This document shows positions 13,820 through 27,708 of a DNA stretch of 64,000 nt, piece by piece. Where the stretch lies: assembly GCA_037576195.1 (NCBI GenBank), contig CM075101.1:11966001-12030000 (forward strand), given 5' to 3'. The position numbers and the translations under genes are program-made. The stretch comes from Phytoseiulus persimilis (taxonomy: Eukaryota > Arthropoda > Arachnida > Mesostigmata > Phytoseiidae). The stretch's first letter is position 1. Each line of letters opens with the position of its first letter. A model generated the notes under the pieces. That model had not been told where the DNA came from. It saw only the letters and a list, made by a program, of their open reading frames with translations, and ran no database searches.

Positions 13820-16639
13820 CAAATGATATTGCAGTTTTCAGATGGGCCCGTTCATTACGAGCCGGCTCGGCGAGAGGACGGGCGAGTGTTCATGGGAGAA
13901 TCGCACGCTTTAATCGCCTGCGTGCCCTATCAGAATCTTGTACGCGGATTAGAATACAAAATTAGATCCTCTCGTGACTTCGTTTGCTGAGCGTTGATTC
14001 GAAAAAGTGGAGCAGAGGGCCAGATCCGGAATCAGAAGAATCAGCACCCCCCATTCCGAGACGAGCCGCTTCTGGTTTGTCGTCCCAGACATTGACCGCG
14101 ATAATCGTTGGACACGGTTCGTAACGTGAACAGATAAATGCAAGGATTGAATGAAGAGGCCCGTCTCGGGTTCCCCGCAACAGCTCCAGACAACGAAACG
14201 TTGCAAGCTTCCTCATCGTGTCCACGCCTCCTAGAAGCAGTCTCCCTTTCTTGTGATGAGGACTCCCATGGAAACAAGTTTCACACTGAAAACAGGCCGC
14301 AGGGCCTTATTCGCTCCACAATCGGCGAGAAAACTGAGCTCTCGAGCTCCCTGCTGAGCCTGTTCGGCGTGCTCTGCATTTTGACCGGAGCCGGAGCAGT
14401 GTTCGCAGGCTCCGAAGTGCGTGGAAAGATCCGCAATCGCCTGATTTGCACCGAAGGGATTCGGCTCCGAGCGTGCTGTTGGCCGGTGGATAAATAATGA
14501 AGTAACTAACGAACGCATGCATGCATGGACCGGCGTTCTCTTGGAATGAGCTTCATAACCGCTTGATGAATCAACGAAAATTTTAACGTGAGGATCAGGT
14601 GCCGGACAGTACCAACATCGGCGTAGGATGAATCATTATTCAGAAAGATTATTTATTTTCGCCCTCCATCTAACTCACCACCGACCCCATCTGTTCGGCT
14701 CCCGGGCGCTCATTTTCGGGCTGTGCCACTCTGTTCCCCTCTTTTCCCACTCTCGGTCAGGTCATTCAAAAACCGAACCCCACCCAACAGTCCCGTGGGG
14801 TCTTCGAAAACGAGAAAAAATCTCGCTGCAACAAAGAAGCAATTAGGTTCAAACAGAAATGCTTTGTGGTATTCCGTCGTCTGTATGTCTCGTTGTCTGC
14901 TAACCCTTCCGCGCTCGCCCTAACTTTGCAAGCTGGCGGGTTTGCGGTTGGTGGTATCTTCCTCTCGCTTCTTTTGTTCGCCGCTCTTCTGAGCATTGTG
15001 TTCATTTCTCTGCCCGTCGGTCTGTAAGACCGCCTCATTCTGATGATATTGTTCTCCGCAACTTGCATTTGCCCAGGGTCGGAACGACGGGAAGTAAGAC
15101 ATCGCGGAATCAATCACGTCGCTTTGTTTCTCGAAAAGTTCCGACCCAACCCCAGCTCACCGGGTCGTTGTCAGCGTCCGCTACGAATGGATGCTCTACG
15201 GATTCGAGCGAGAATCTATCGCTCTCCATCGACCTCACACGGTTTTAAAAATTTAGACATCGTCATATGTCATCAAGGGTCTATCAGTCCGGTGGCCCGA
15301 CCGAGCACCGTGACAAAGTTCAAAACTCAATTCAGGCGGAACCCTGTCAGGATACCAGTCTGCCCGAGAACTTGCTCATACCGGGAGCCTATAACTTACC
15401 CACCCGCCTCCACACGAGGCAGAGTTCAACGGACAGACGGGTGAGAGAATGAGGGCAAACGAGGGATGTCGAGACGGGGAGCGGGGGCGCCGTTGGGTCT
15501 GAAGCGAGGGTGGATTGTAGCTAATGTAAACTTGATGGTAATTGCTGGCTCAATGTTTCGTACATTGCGCTTGCTAATGCAACGCACACTTCATCAAAGC
15601 CGCCGGCCCGCCCGCTCTACCGCTTGGGCCTCCGTCTCCCTCGTTCCTCCCGTGTTCATCTTGGAGGCAACGTGACAAGCGACCTGATCTCGGTTGCTGC
15701 ATGCTCTGCTGTCATTTATATTCCTCCGAAAATTTCACCGGTCTTTTTCTTCTCAGTTCAAAGTCGAGAATGGAGCGTCTCTGGAATCTCAAAGTTTTCG
15801 CTGCGAGCGCGAATCTCCGTGACTCAATGAGGAAGGACAAACTCTGCTGGTGTCGAAGTTTGTGACCTTGTTCCCATGGCAGAATATTTAGTTATTTTCC
15901 CGATGGCATGGAGGCAAATTGATGATGTCACGGCGAGTCGTTCTCCGGCTTTGTCCCGCCAGAGACGATGGGAATAGAACTTAGTCTCATTATCAGCCTC
16001 CAGTGTCTTATTGCTTCGGGCAGTGAGGGACGAGAGAGGTCCTTCTGCAGTTTTTGCGCAGTGATCAGCGGATGAATCCGTTTGACCGGATGGCCCGGAA
16101 AAGTTGATCTCATGATTCGCCAATGGCTCTAGGCGAACCGCCCCCCGCAACCTTCGTCGTCTGATCTCTTCGGAAATCTCTGCCGGCATCGGTCAGCCGG
16201 GGTCGAGGAGGGACCTCTTCCGCAAAAACGGAGAACAAACATCGAGACACGTTCTCCTAATTGCATGTTTCTCAGTAACCATGTAAGGATTCGCTCTGTC
16301 CATTCTATCGCTTAATCGTTCCCAGCTATCTCAAAACGCGTCTGCTGACTCCGGAAGGGATCGAAGCAGAAAGCTGGCCTCTTTGGAGCCTCTGCGCGCT
16401 GGTTACACAATTCTTCGAATTGGAATTCAAGGCAGCTTATGCAGCTGGTGGACAATTTTCCGAGAGCCCGAGCGGGGACTCTCGCCCGAGATCGTGTAGC
16501 GTTCCCCTTCGAAAAGCCACATTTTTGCTGTTTCTCCCTTCTCCTGTCGCTGGAATCACTCTCGAGGTCGGCGCCCAGAGACACGGAAGTGTTCTTTTCG
16601 TCGCCGATTGTTTGAAACTTGATTTTCGAACCCATTATC

Positions 16640-17530
16640 GGATATTGAAACAATCAATGAATTCCAGGAGCGAGAGCATCGGGGAGTTCGACCAAGTGCT
16701 ATCAGAAGAATGGAGACTGTGAAGGGTCATTTCTGCGATGTTCGCTGGAATGACTTGAGTCGGTGACAGACCAACGCAGAGAAGGCCGCGTGCGCCCCGG
16801 AAAGAACTGTCGAGAATCGTGAACGATTCCGATTTGTGGATCAAATCGACGAGCCCGCAACTCGTTGAGGGAACGGCGCTACACCGGTCTGCATGTTCCG
16901 ATGCTTCGAGTGCCGCCTTCCGAGTTTTTTCTAGACTCATTTCTACCTTCTTCCTCGATTTATCAGGATGGACATCCTCATCTGCACACTGTACTCGCAA
17001 TTATCAGGGCCGTTATCCATATTAATCTGCGAGGACTCAATTCATATTCAAGTGGTCGTATACTCCCGGCTAAGTGAATAGCCCTCTCTGGCCGATCGGG
17101 CGAGTGTGAACAAGATCGGACTACTGCTTCTTTCCAATTAGTGGCAACAAGCGAGGGAAGATCAGTATCGAAAGTGTATGTGTGGCGTATAAGTCGATAC
17201 GGCAAACGATCAGCAGACAGGTCGTCGGGGTCAACAGCAGCTGTGAGAGTGATGGCAAACTGGTGAGAGAGCAAGAAACTGAAACGGGAGAAGCAGCTGC
17301 CAATTTGGCTCCTGCGGGCGAGAGCAGCTGCCTAACAACCACGTTGCCGTGCGGTCCGTAATCGAACAGATTTCCAACAGTTCAGAGCGAAGATCATCGG
17401 AGATCCCGACCCGGGCAATAAGCGTAGCACCGAGATATATTCCGAAGTAGGTTTCCGAGTCGTGGAAGAGGATCACTCGCAGTAGGGCGAATGTTTCGCT
17501 ATATTTGGTCGTGCAGCCCTTCCGAGAAGC
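16640..17530 (-). CDS. Candidate multi-exon coding region, unidentified
   Basis: On the minus strand an open stretch of about 17.34-17.51 kb reads with a protein-like pattern (GCTTKYSETFALLRVI, then YFGIYLGATLIARV). A possible intron follows, ending in a pyrimidine-rich CTCTCACCAG acceptor, and a second open stretch runs to about 16.98 kb (LPYRLIRHTYTFDTDL, then RRLIWITALIIAS). The mixture of polar and hydrophobic blocks could fit a membrane receptor or transporter. I recognise no family and the donor site is weak. Neither a start codon nor a stop codon has been fixed. It could equally be chance open frames. Confidence 0.22.
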
Positions 17531-18342
17531 TTATCGTGCAACGGAAGTGAGCGGGACTCGAGCCTTCGGTTTGCTGGGATGAGAATCGCAGCTCAATAAC
17601 TTGTCAGCCAGTTCTGTCATTCTCGACAACACAGCTGAACGCCTGTCCGATCGGAACTGCTGCCGTTTCCACAGTTATCGAAAAATGGTGGAATGAGATC
17701 CCAGGACAACGATCGGATCCGATCTCGTAGGTCGGATCCGTTTGAACGTCTGTTCCAGGGGTCGGTTAATAAAGCTCGACAGAAAATTACTCCATAAATC
17801 TCCGTCTCTGAGGCCAATTCTAAATGTGAATTTGGAGATTCCTCGCCGCTGATCTCGACTGAAAAAGTCGAGTTATTTGGCCGAGCTCCACGCAACTCTT
17901 TCCGTTTGATATGCGGCTGGTGAGAGGACCAAGCCACTACGAGATAATAACCAAGTGTTGCAAAGCGAAACATCAGCGTAGTTCGAGTTCGTTCGTCTGT
18001 GCGTCGCCTGGTTCCTGACTTTCGGGAGAAATGGAGTTGAGGCACTGCGAGGCAAACATTAGCTTCCACCACAATACGACTGAGAGATGCGGTCCGACCC
18101 AGACAGAGCGAGCTATTTGTGAAGAAAACCGCGAGAGTTGGGCAAAGTTTTTCCTCCGAAAACTATGCTCCAGTGCTCACGCAACATTGTTCACTGAAAG
18201 GGTCCGCAAATGCGTTCTCTCTTCTCAGTTTGTCGGTCGGTCATTGTGCACTTCTGACGCGGAAGGCCTCGAACCACTTGGCGCTTCTCGAGTGAAATGC
18301 GATCGAAGATAAGAGTGGAAAGACAACGACCTCGTTCAATTC

Positions 18343-18606
18343 TTGTTAATTGTTTTGAGTTCCCTGGACTATTTCGCTTGTTTCGAAGCCTTCTGTGCGA
18401 TCTCGATCGAGTTCCGTTATGTTCCCGAGGAAACCGAGACCACCGAGTTCTCATGGAGCATCCGCCGCGTTGTTCTGGAAACTCGATGCGACTGCTCGGA
18501 GTTCGCGATCCGGAGCCGGAATTCGATTTCGAATCACTCAGCTCGCCGCTCAATGGAAGATCTGGAGCCGATGCATGATCTCGCTGACGACGCCCTCAAT
18601 GTCTGA
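18343..18606 (+). CDS. Candidate exon, unidentified
   Basis: An 87-codon open stretch ends at a TGA after MHDLADDALNV. Its residue usage looks protein-like (EFRYVPEETETTEF, RRVVLETRCDC), but there is no family I can name and no clear donor at its end. A second stretch at about 18.77-18.98 kb on the same strand contains a hydrophobic block (LPLIVFFPLSVLLLLVSSLI) that could be a membrane segment. The two may or may not belong together. Chance is a real alternative. Confidence 0.2.
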   Translation: MLIVLSSLDYFACFEAFCAISIEFRYVPEETETTEFSWSIRRVVLETRCDCSEFAIRSRNSISNHSARRSMEDLEPMHDLADDALNV

Positions 18607-18609
18607 CCG

Positions 18610-21600
18610 TATTCCAGGTACCTATTGTGTGAGGCAGCAGACTCGACGTCCAACGTCGTCAAGCCTTTGGTGAGAGTGGTTCTTTGATGTTTTCATGGAT
18701 TTTTATGCACAACCTGTCCTGAGGAGTTAACCGCCTTCTGCACAAAAGAATCGCATTCTCTGGCGTCTGTGCTGGAGTTCGTTTATACTACGAGAGCGGG
18801 TTTGCCTCTCATCGTTTTTTTTCCACTGTCGGTGCTTCTTTTGCTAGTTTCGTCTTTGATATGGAAAACACACGAAGTCGATTCGTTCCGCAAGCTTATT
18901 GACACCCGTAACTGGAGTAGGGAACGAGTCAACCGCTTTTACTGTCATCCGGACGAAGACCACTCAACTCCCTAGGATTAATCGTCTGAGTTGCTGTCAG
19001 AAGAAACTCTTTCATCGCCACGGACGCGCTTTGGATCGGGCCGTGAAATTATTTGCCGCGAATGCGGATTCGCTGAGAACGTTTCGGTCTCCAATCGAAC
19101 TGAATTACTTCGGAGACCTCCGATGGATTCCGACGCAAAATCTTGATGCCCCAGCTGAACCTTAATTAAGAGATGACGAAGTCTGGATGACGTATGACTC
19201 CGTAAGAATAAAACTCAATGATGAGGAACCGGTCATTAATCGTCGGGTCATACTCATATCTCATCTCAGCAAGTGAATTTTCACTTGACCGGTGATGAAT
19301 GATTAACAGCTTACCTTCAGCACCCCCGCTGCCAGAGGCGCTTGTCCCATCTGTTCCTCCCGCATTTCCTGGGCCATCCTCCGGAGATTTCTCTTCTTTC
19401 TCTTCATTTTCTTTGCGTTCCCGCCTTCTTGGTGGCCCCTCCGATATCCCATCTGGGACACGAGGAAGCAGGTGTCGAGTGCAGCTTCGAGCACAAGCCA
19501 ACAGTGGCCAAAGAAAGAGGGAGAGAGTGTATTTGTCTGCTATTGTAATGCTTTAAGCTTCTGCGATTACCTTTCATTGCCGAACAGCTCTAAGTTATCT
19601 GCAGGCACTCACCCGGGCTCTGCATCTAGCTCTGCTCGAAGACTTCCCCAAACACATCGGTCGGGCCCTGCCTCGGCTCCATTTGCGTCGTTGCTTGGTT
19701 GGCCAAATTGCTGAGCGCTTTATTCACTTGCCTTCTTACCTCATCGCTCGCCAGTTCGCGAACAATAATCCTCCGCCAGCATCGTTCCTCGGTGATACGG
19801 CACAACTCCCGCGGGAGGAGGCGCAGGCTTCGGACGTGACTATTCGTTGTCGGCACTCTCATACCTGATGCGAATCCCACTCGAGCTTTCTCTCGCGCGG
19901 CATTTATGTGGGGTGTTTCGAGGGCAACAACTTCCATGGAAGAATACCGCGCCGTCCGAGCTCTCCGGGATTGTGGTCGCCACCCGCCGTATTCTCTGGC
20001 GGGCCCGATCGGTACGCGCTTCGATCAGAATGAATCCCGGACAGGGCCCGCTACAATTTTTCCGTGCGCCTGGAGCCGAGTTTGGAAGTCTGAACGAATG
20101 CATGATTTTCTATGAACCCTGCTGATGACTTACGAGCATCAAGAGCCACACAGTTGTCAAGTTCCACGTGAAGAGAAATCAGGGAGGAAAGTAGGAGATG
20201 GCGTCGGCGCAGGTCAGGTCGACGAGGGGCTGAGGAGTATGTATTACGATGCGAGAGTAAGTTCGGCGGGTTCATCCAGGCGACCCCACTGGACCGAGCC
20301 CCCACGGACCTCCCCGCTGCTGAGCCTCACTCATTCAGTCGGTCAGCGTCGGCGGCGTCTTGTCCACGTATGTAAGCAGCGACATCATTGAGGCACCCGC
20401 CATAAACTAATGAATACATCAGCGACCCGCAAAATAGCCGAGTGATCCAACACGGGGCGAAAATCTGGGGAGCAGAGGATCGACATACGGGGCGGTCAGC
20501 GGGAATCAGGGGCGCTGGGAGCACCGGGAGAATATCGCGGCACAACGGCCGACAGGGGTCTGGGCTCTCAAAGTTCGCGAGCCAAAACAGTCGGTCGTGC
20601 TCGTAACTCTCTCGCTTGTCATTCCCGAGTTGATTACGTTGTTTCCGAGAAGTTAATTGCGTTACTGTTTACGGTACACGTTGCGGGAGATAGACGCCGC
20701 ACCGACAACGGACGAACAATGCTTTCCCTGTTAAGGCTGGCGTAAGTAACCCGGACCCGTTTCACGAGTTCCGACGGAGTATCAGGAGATGACATTTGCA
20801 TCGCATGCAACATTCATATTGGAACAATGGAGGGAAGATTGCCGTGGACACGGCTGAGCCCGCGGACTGAGGAGATCCTCGGTGGATTCATACGAGTCGG
20901 TTGGTTCTTTGATATTACTTCTGGTGGACACCGCAAGGTCTACGGGCCAGCCGCGGGAACAATGCAGTGATCGTCTGGGGACGTCTTCAATGAATACAGG
21001 AATCCGTGAGGGACAACGAGCCCGGAAGTCCCCGGTCGGGATTCCGACAACTCGTTCCCTCCGTGATAACTTCCATACCTCCCTGCCGAAGACGAACCCT
21101 TGTCGGCGGCAGTCTTCAGAGATTGTTCTCTGAGGGAGTTTCTCAAATTTCGTAACGATGAGGAAGAGGATTGCTGCTCAGCGGAAGAGAGATCGCTCTC
21201 CTGATGGAATCGTCTGCGCGCAGCTGAATACGATATGTTCCTTGGTAATGATTTCCGAAATATCAGGTCTCCTTCGGAGCCCTTAGGACAGCTTTTCCGA
21301 ATTTCGTCAGAGATTCCCGACAGGCAGCATTGAACATGCACCGAGTACAGAAAGCAGCCGCTCGGATTTAAGTGAAATCTCAACAGCCAAGCTCTGAAGT
21401 AGTCAACGGGATGGATTCCGAGTTTTGAGAGAGCGATCAGCAAGGCTCGGAAGGAGGAGGCATCAAGTCAGGCCAAGCCCTTGTAACAACGGTAGAAGTC
21501 AGGCGAGCGACTTTTGGGTTGAGCAGATACCAGGATGCAGGAGCTTGCTGTCCTTCAGCTCGGAACCACTCCGGGCGGATCTCCGTGGTGCGTTATCCGC

Positions 21601-24600
21601 ACTTTCATATGGCGCGGTCGCTTGAACAACATAACAGTCATAGGTTCCACGCGGGATATTACTGTTTATCATTCCCAAAACTGTTCATATTGTGCCTTTG
21701 TGATCAGACACTTTGCGAAAGCGCTGCTGTGCGGGAACACTTTGAATGTAAATTATGCGGTGCGAAGAAATGGCGGCTCGAGTACTTGCCTCCTGCAGTA
21801 AGGCATCAGCATCTGAAAGAGCCATTGTCACCGGGAATTTCCCAAAGTATATGCACTCATCTTTCTCCTTTATTCATCGCACGCTTCCATCGCGCACTTC
21901 CCGCGGGAGAGTCCTTTGAAAATGCGGCTGCCTCCGACGGGAAAGGGTAGATGTATTGGTCGTCCCGTTGTTCAAAATCCAACCCGATATGGGCAGTTAC
22001 ATTTGGGTCGAGCACTTAGTTCATCGCTCGGAGAGAACGACGATGGCGACCAAACACCAAATCTTCAGATGTGGGCGATCGTAACGTGAGCATCAAACTT
22101 TGACGCCAGGGACGAGGGCACCGCTGGGAAGCGATCACAGTTTTCCCCATCGGACGCGGATGATTCGGATTCGGCGTCGAAGAACGGCGCTGCGGAACGG
22201 AAGTTGCCTCCTGCAGTCCGAATTCCAGTGCTCCGAGTGATGGAGCCTGGGTGCCATCGAGAATTATCGACCGGAAATCGACGTGATCCTTGGTTTCCTC
22301 TCGAAGGCGTTGCCGATGATCGAGTCAGTCTAGAGGCTCGACGTTCTATTTCGTCTCGCCGAGGAGAAATGAACGACCCCCGAATCTGGAAGATTCTCCC
22401 AAACTTGCAAGCATTGATAGGGCAGCAGAGGATTCTTGAATGTCCTCCAACGGGTAGAGTGCTTTCAGTATCGGCCGACGCCGTAAGCAGACTGAGAGTA
22501 GGCTGTGCGCCAACAGTAGGTTATCAGTTGAGTAGTCGATCGGCTGTCGCCTTTTAGGAAGTGGCATTCGTGGCTTTGTCTTCATCAGGTCTTTCCTTTT
22601 CTCATTTCCCAGTATGCGGTAAGTGACAGGCATTCCTCCCTTCACACGCTCGTTGTCTCACTTACCTCGGGGGATATGAACCATCAATTTCGTTTCATCG
22701 CGAGAATCTTAACACCTCCCAGTTTGAGTCAGGCTCACAGTGACTCTAGCGGACGCCAACCGTGAAGTCGTCCGAAAAACTCGAGGAGACAGAGAAGAAG
22801 AATATTTGATGCAGCTCGTTGGACTCTTTTGCGATTTTTTAGCTCAAAGCGGCGCCAACAGGTACCATCCTGGTTCATGCATGCTGCGCGGGGAGGGGTT
22901 GACGAACGTATGGCGAAGGGAGCCACTCGCAAATTGAAGAGAATCTTTCCGTCAACTGTTTGCTCGGACCGACAGGCGTCCTCCGCTTTGTCGGGATGAT
23001 ATCATATATGTTGCCGCTTCTTTCTAGCTCTTCCATAAAAACTCGACACGATCCTGTCGTGGGCTTGCGCGTCTTGCTGCATGCTAGCATTCGTGTGTCA
23101 GTCTACATACAAAAACGCTCGGAGAAATCGTTTGTGACGAACCAGGGCAGACACAGGGGGTTGGCGAGGATCGACGCGGAAAAAACGCGGCGCTCCAGAT
23201 GTCGTTTCCTCGCTGGCGACGTGAGCCCCGACGGAAGAATGGTCGTTGTATTGAACATCCTTCGAGACTATCAAGGGAACATTTTCTGGCCACTCCGACC
23301 CGGAACTCCGCCGCGGCACGTCGAACAAATATTATGCTCAGAAAAAGTGGCTCCGTACTCCTTCTTTTCGGACGACTCGAATCCGATCGAGATTCGAGCG
23401 GGGTTCACTCCACTCCAGTTGTACTGGTTTTCTTCTCGTGCGAACCGAATGAAGATTTATCGAGGGGGGAGAGGGGGGAGAGGAGGGAGAGGAATAACGG
23501 GGAATCGCTTGCGCGACCCGCGGGCTTGTGTTCATCAACAGAAGCAAGTATCCTCGACGACTTCCGCTGCCATTGCTCGGGATCCGAGGACTGGACGAAC
23601 CTCCCACTTTGCGCTGCATGGGGCCCACTGAGAAAGGACGATTCAGGGAAAAGCCTCTCCGGTAGCCAACCGGTATTACGCTAGCGGTAATCGAGTACTA
23701 CAAGCAGCGTCCCAAATCCCGCACGAGGGGTCGCAGGGATGCCGTGGATTCCTCACGGAACTTCTTCCTCATATCGGATCGGAGAACATCATCGTGCTTT
23801 ATCGGTGATTGGAGGGACACCGACGGGAACACGGAAGCCGTTCGACTCATAGATACAGAAGATGAGTGTGAGGTTTCAGGACTCCTGTGACGATTGTCGA
23901 GTCTGATGAGGGATTTCACGGTCCCGGCAGCGTCGTCAGACTAGAATGCCGAGAATCTCGTCATTGAGAATACGTCTCCATGGAACTCTGGCGATCAGCG
24001 TCAAGCCCAACGTGAAGCCCCGCAGCAATTTCCTGCACGGTGTGTTCACTACCTCGTGAAACACGCTCCCTGGCGGCCATCCAAAGAGGAGAGCAGCCGC
24101 CACCACAGCCAGCTGACCCGGGTCATCTGCTCCCTTGACGTTCTAATGATTCTCGTCGAGATTTCGATAATTTTGTCGTTTTTGTTCCCGACCGTGGGAA
24201 CGGAACCATGGTACTAGTTAATCGACAACCTTGTAATTCGCCAAGTAGTTGAGACAAACGAATATGCATTGCGGTGAAGATCTTTTTCGATCTCAGCTGT
24301 TTCTCGTATGAGGAAAAAATTCATTGGAATATCGGGGAACTAGTCTGCTCTGGGTTCACTTATTCGATTGAATGTAGCAGCTTCGAGAGAGCTCGAAGAA
24401 GTCATGACTTCTGTCCAGTTATTTTGGTAGCTGTTGTCATCTTCAGCGAAGCGGATTCGATCAGCGATCATGGTGGTTCGAGTTTTTTGTCATCCTGATG
24501 TCGCTCGAAGCTCCACGAGTGTCCACTGAATGGGGGTCTATTTCAAGCTTGGACGCTTCCTTTGTGAACATCCATGTGTATAGTGGAAACGGCAAAGGAA

Positions 24601-27290
24601 GCCGGCTCAACCGGAGCCGCAGGCAACCATATTTTCCTCGTGTATACAACTTCAAACGTTTGAATCCTCCGGATCGCGAGTTCTTCAAAAATGGAGTTTG
24701 ACAATTGAGGTCAGGAGAATCACTGTCGACAGATCGGACTTCACAAGCTGAAATCGTGAGGGAGGCGTTTGGGTCTGGGCATCCGGTGAGAACGCTTTGA
24801 GCGGTTGTGTTAGCGGCACCCAACACTGCTCAACGTGACACCATCAGTCAGAACGTGACGTTCAATGCCTTCCTGTCTCCTCCTTTGGGAAATCTTCGAA
24901 AAACGCTCGCTGCTCAAAGAGGTCAATTGCGCACTACTTGACCTAATGTAGCCCTCTCATCGCAGTCTTTTTCCTCTCTTACCACTGCATTGTCCATCTG
25001 CCCTGGCTTCCCGCGTTAGGCGATGGTAACGAAATTTTTTCACTCAAACAATTCGCTCCCTCCCCACACTCCGAAAAATTGTGCCCACTCCCAGCAGTGT
25101 TACTCACTCCGGATCTGCCCAGTCATCATCTCAAGGATGATAGCGGAAAATAATGCTGTCGCCCCCCCCCCTCGCCCCTCGTCTCTCTCGTCCAGCAATG
25201 GAGGGCCAGATCTCCCAGTCGAGGATTTCTCTGATGTGGGTGAGAATCGATACGCGTGCAGCAGAAAAATGTAGTCCTCAGCTCCCACATAATGGTTCCT
25301 CTCAAACTTCGCCCAGGTTCATCGAACCCTTTTCCTCAGGCTTCCTCGATAGAATTACCCCACTCGGCTCCCCCACTCGTGAATGACCCGCCGCGGCGGA
25401 GGGCAAGCGACACCGCAAACTGCATGGCTTGGATTACCTTTGCGACTGCGAACGGATATCTGAAAGCGCTCAGCAAATATGGCGATCACTGGTCCCCCTC
25501 CGACGACATTAGCAAGGGCAGCGTTCTCTCTGGGACGAGACACGACATTGTCGAAAGCTCACCGACATAATTAGATGAGCGGACGTGTCTCCACGCCATG
25601 AGAGCGCTTAATAAGCACGATGACGGCACCGGCGTTGACAAGGAAGCACCAAAGAAGAAGAGAGAGAGAGCAACATTCTTCCTTGGGAACGTGCTAAAAA
25701 CGTTTACACGATCATCACCATCAAATCACAGTCGCACAGAGAGGCACGGGAAGCGGGTGGACAGGCCGGCTCGCCGACTTTGTGTTGTGGGAAGGCTTTC
25801 CTTTGTGACCCTAATGACAGGCTTCGACTCCATTTTGAGTGAAGCAGAAAAATATCATCACAAATGATATTTGCTCCAAATCGACTCGCCTCTCGCAAGC
25901 GAAATGAGGAGCTTCTGAAAAGTGGGAAGGTTCAACTCTCCACTCGGGACTCGTCGGAGCGACTCGTCGATAAAAACCGACCTTTAGAACCACAAATGTT
26001 CAATTTACGCGACCCCTGTATGAACCCTCGTTCACTAGAAGGCTTCAGACCTCTATGAAAGCCCATACCGATCGTATTCTCTCCGAACTGAGTATAACTC
26101 GCCAAATCTCTGAACTGGTATGGAGATGCAGCGTATGCAGCATGACCCGTGAGCCACTAGAGGGCTCGAATCACGAAAGCCGCAGGGCCATTTCCGGGCT
26201 AATTGAACTCGCATTCAAGAAGCCATTTCGGTTCTGTGAGGTCCGTGACGACGAAATTCCACCGAATGGAAGTCGCAATCTTCGGTCGATGCTCATATAC
26301 TTCAATCGATGTGCGTAACTTGAGAATACACGCTCTTTCCGTTTCACCCACCTGCCTCTGTTCCCGTCACTCCTAACACTCGTCTCCGCTCTGTCATATT
26401 CTGAAATCAACTGAAGACCCGCTCTCTTGATTCGTGATTCAACTTTGAGCAGAGGATGATATTCCAATTAGGTGTGAAGGTGAGATAGTCGAACTCCCCG
26501 CAAAGATTTCTTGTCGTCTTCATAATTTCGCAAAACAAAAATGAATCAGATGAGTAGCGAATGGTGAGCGATCCCCATTCACCATGAACAACGTCGTTGT
26601 CGACATCAACAGGATGCTGATTGCAATGAATATTTGAATTTACCGATTTTTTCGCGTCCGGATCGATGCCAGGCCGTTCCCGATTGCATACGATCACGAA
26701 AATTCATGAAAGCCATGGTAAAGTCCTAGGAGTATCTACATGAAAACCATGCACGGATGAGCGCCACCATGCAGGGCCGAAAAATCTTGAAGCTGAGAAG
26801 TCTTGGAGCCCGGGCCAGAAATGTTTAGAGAAGAAATATCGTGCCACTCGTGCCATGCCTGACGTACTTTTGAGCCTTTTGTGTGAGGGTGTACATAGTG
26901 GAGGGAGAGTCCGACAACACTTGATCGCCTTATCATCAACACACCCACTAACTGTTCGGGAGCTGGCCCGCAGCTAGCGCAACTTTGACTGATTCATGCG
27001 ATTAGCGCATAATTATTTCCAGAAACAATCGTCGAAGTTGCGGAATACTTTTCTCAGGTTGATAGCAGTCATTGAGTTTCGGGAATCCTCTCGTTTCCTG
27101 TTGTTCCTGGAGAGTGCTATCTGCGCAGGATTAGGTACGAGGATAGACCATCCCTATTTTGTTTTCCTCATCTCAAGAGGTTTTCCTCGGTCTCCCCTTC
27201 CTTGTTATGGCCTTGAGAGGATAGAGCAGCGAGTGCGCTGATCTGATGAAGCAATTTTCTCGCCCGAGTGGAAGCTGTTCCGCTCCTGGA
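18610..27290. other. No supported gene
   Basis: Overlapping open frames occur (for example 22,960-23,631 plus, 223 codons, beginning at a non-ATG codon), but none shows a conserved motif or a coherent splice structure. A purine tract near 23.46 kb and a run of about ten C near 25.16 kb are the only structural features noted. Confidence 0.45.
23461..23493. repeat. Purine-rich G/A tract
   Basis: An irregular tandem run of GAGGGG and GAGG units on the plus strand. It produces a Gly-Arg repeat in one frame, which should not be taken as an RGG protein without other support. Confidence 0.75.
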
Positions 27291-27297
27291 TCTTCTC

Positions 27298-27708
27298 CTA
27301 GCTCATCGTCCTCCTCTTTGCTCCTGGCGTTTCTTTCCCGCACTCGCCGCCGCCCTCACTCTCCCCGCTGTCGTATCCTTCCACTGTCTCCCACCCTCCA
27401 CTTTTGTATTTTCGCTTCAGCTTCTCGTTTCTCTTCCAGCTCGCCTCCCGTCTCCTGCAGCAGTAAATATTTAACAAGTCGATGATGGGAATGCGGAGGA
27501 CCAACATATCAAGACTGCCACCGCGGCCATCCGGAAACTCTCGGTGAAATGCTTTCAGAAGTGTTTCCAATAAAAGATCGAAAGCTGTCCAAAACTTCCG
27601 TGATGTCAACTGCTCATCTCGAGGCGTTGAGACTTCGATCAAGAGATACAATGTTGTGGGAGCACGGCAGATTCCGTGCGTCACGCGCTGATTGACTCCA
27701 TCGGACAA
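27298..27708 (-). CDS. Candidate exon, unidentified
   Basis: A minus-strand open frame of 136 codons has a protein-like first half (TLYLLIEVSTPRDEQL, FWTAFDLLLETLLKAFHREF, LVLRIPIIDLLNI). The second half is Lys/Arg/Gly-rich and is probably read-through into non-coding sequence. A preceding stretch near 27.74-27.80 kb ends at a good donor (CCGAAG|GTAATC) and could be an upstream exon. The family is not recognised. Confidence 0.22.
   Translation of the reverse strand: MSDGVNQRVTHGICRAPTTLYLLIEVSTPRDEQLTSRKFWTAFDLLLETLLKAFHREFPDGRGGSLDMLVLRIPIIDLLNIYCCRRREASWKRNEKLKRKYKSGGWETVEGYDSGESEGGGECGKETPGAKRRTMS

Larger units (their letters stand above)
1..16600. other. No supported gene
   Basis: I see no recognisable protein family, tRNA or rRNA in this stretch. 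Many open frames of 60-220 codons exist on both strands, the longest being 8442-9107 minus. They overlap each other in several frames, lack flanking splice-site logic and show no conserved motif, which is what roughly 50% GC DNA gives by chance. Simple repeats within it are listed separately. It is most likely intergenic or deep intronic DNA of an animal genome. Confidence 0.5.

Noticed and set aside
22960-23631. 223-codon open frame on the plus strand
   Set aside because: It starts at a non-ATG codon, passes through a purine tract that forces a Gly-Arg repeat, and has a competing 161-codon frame on the same strand. There is no family match.
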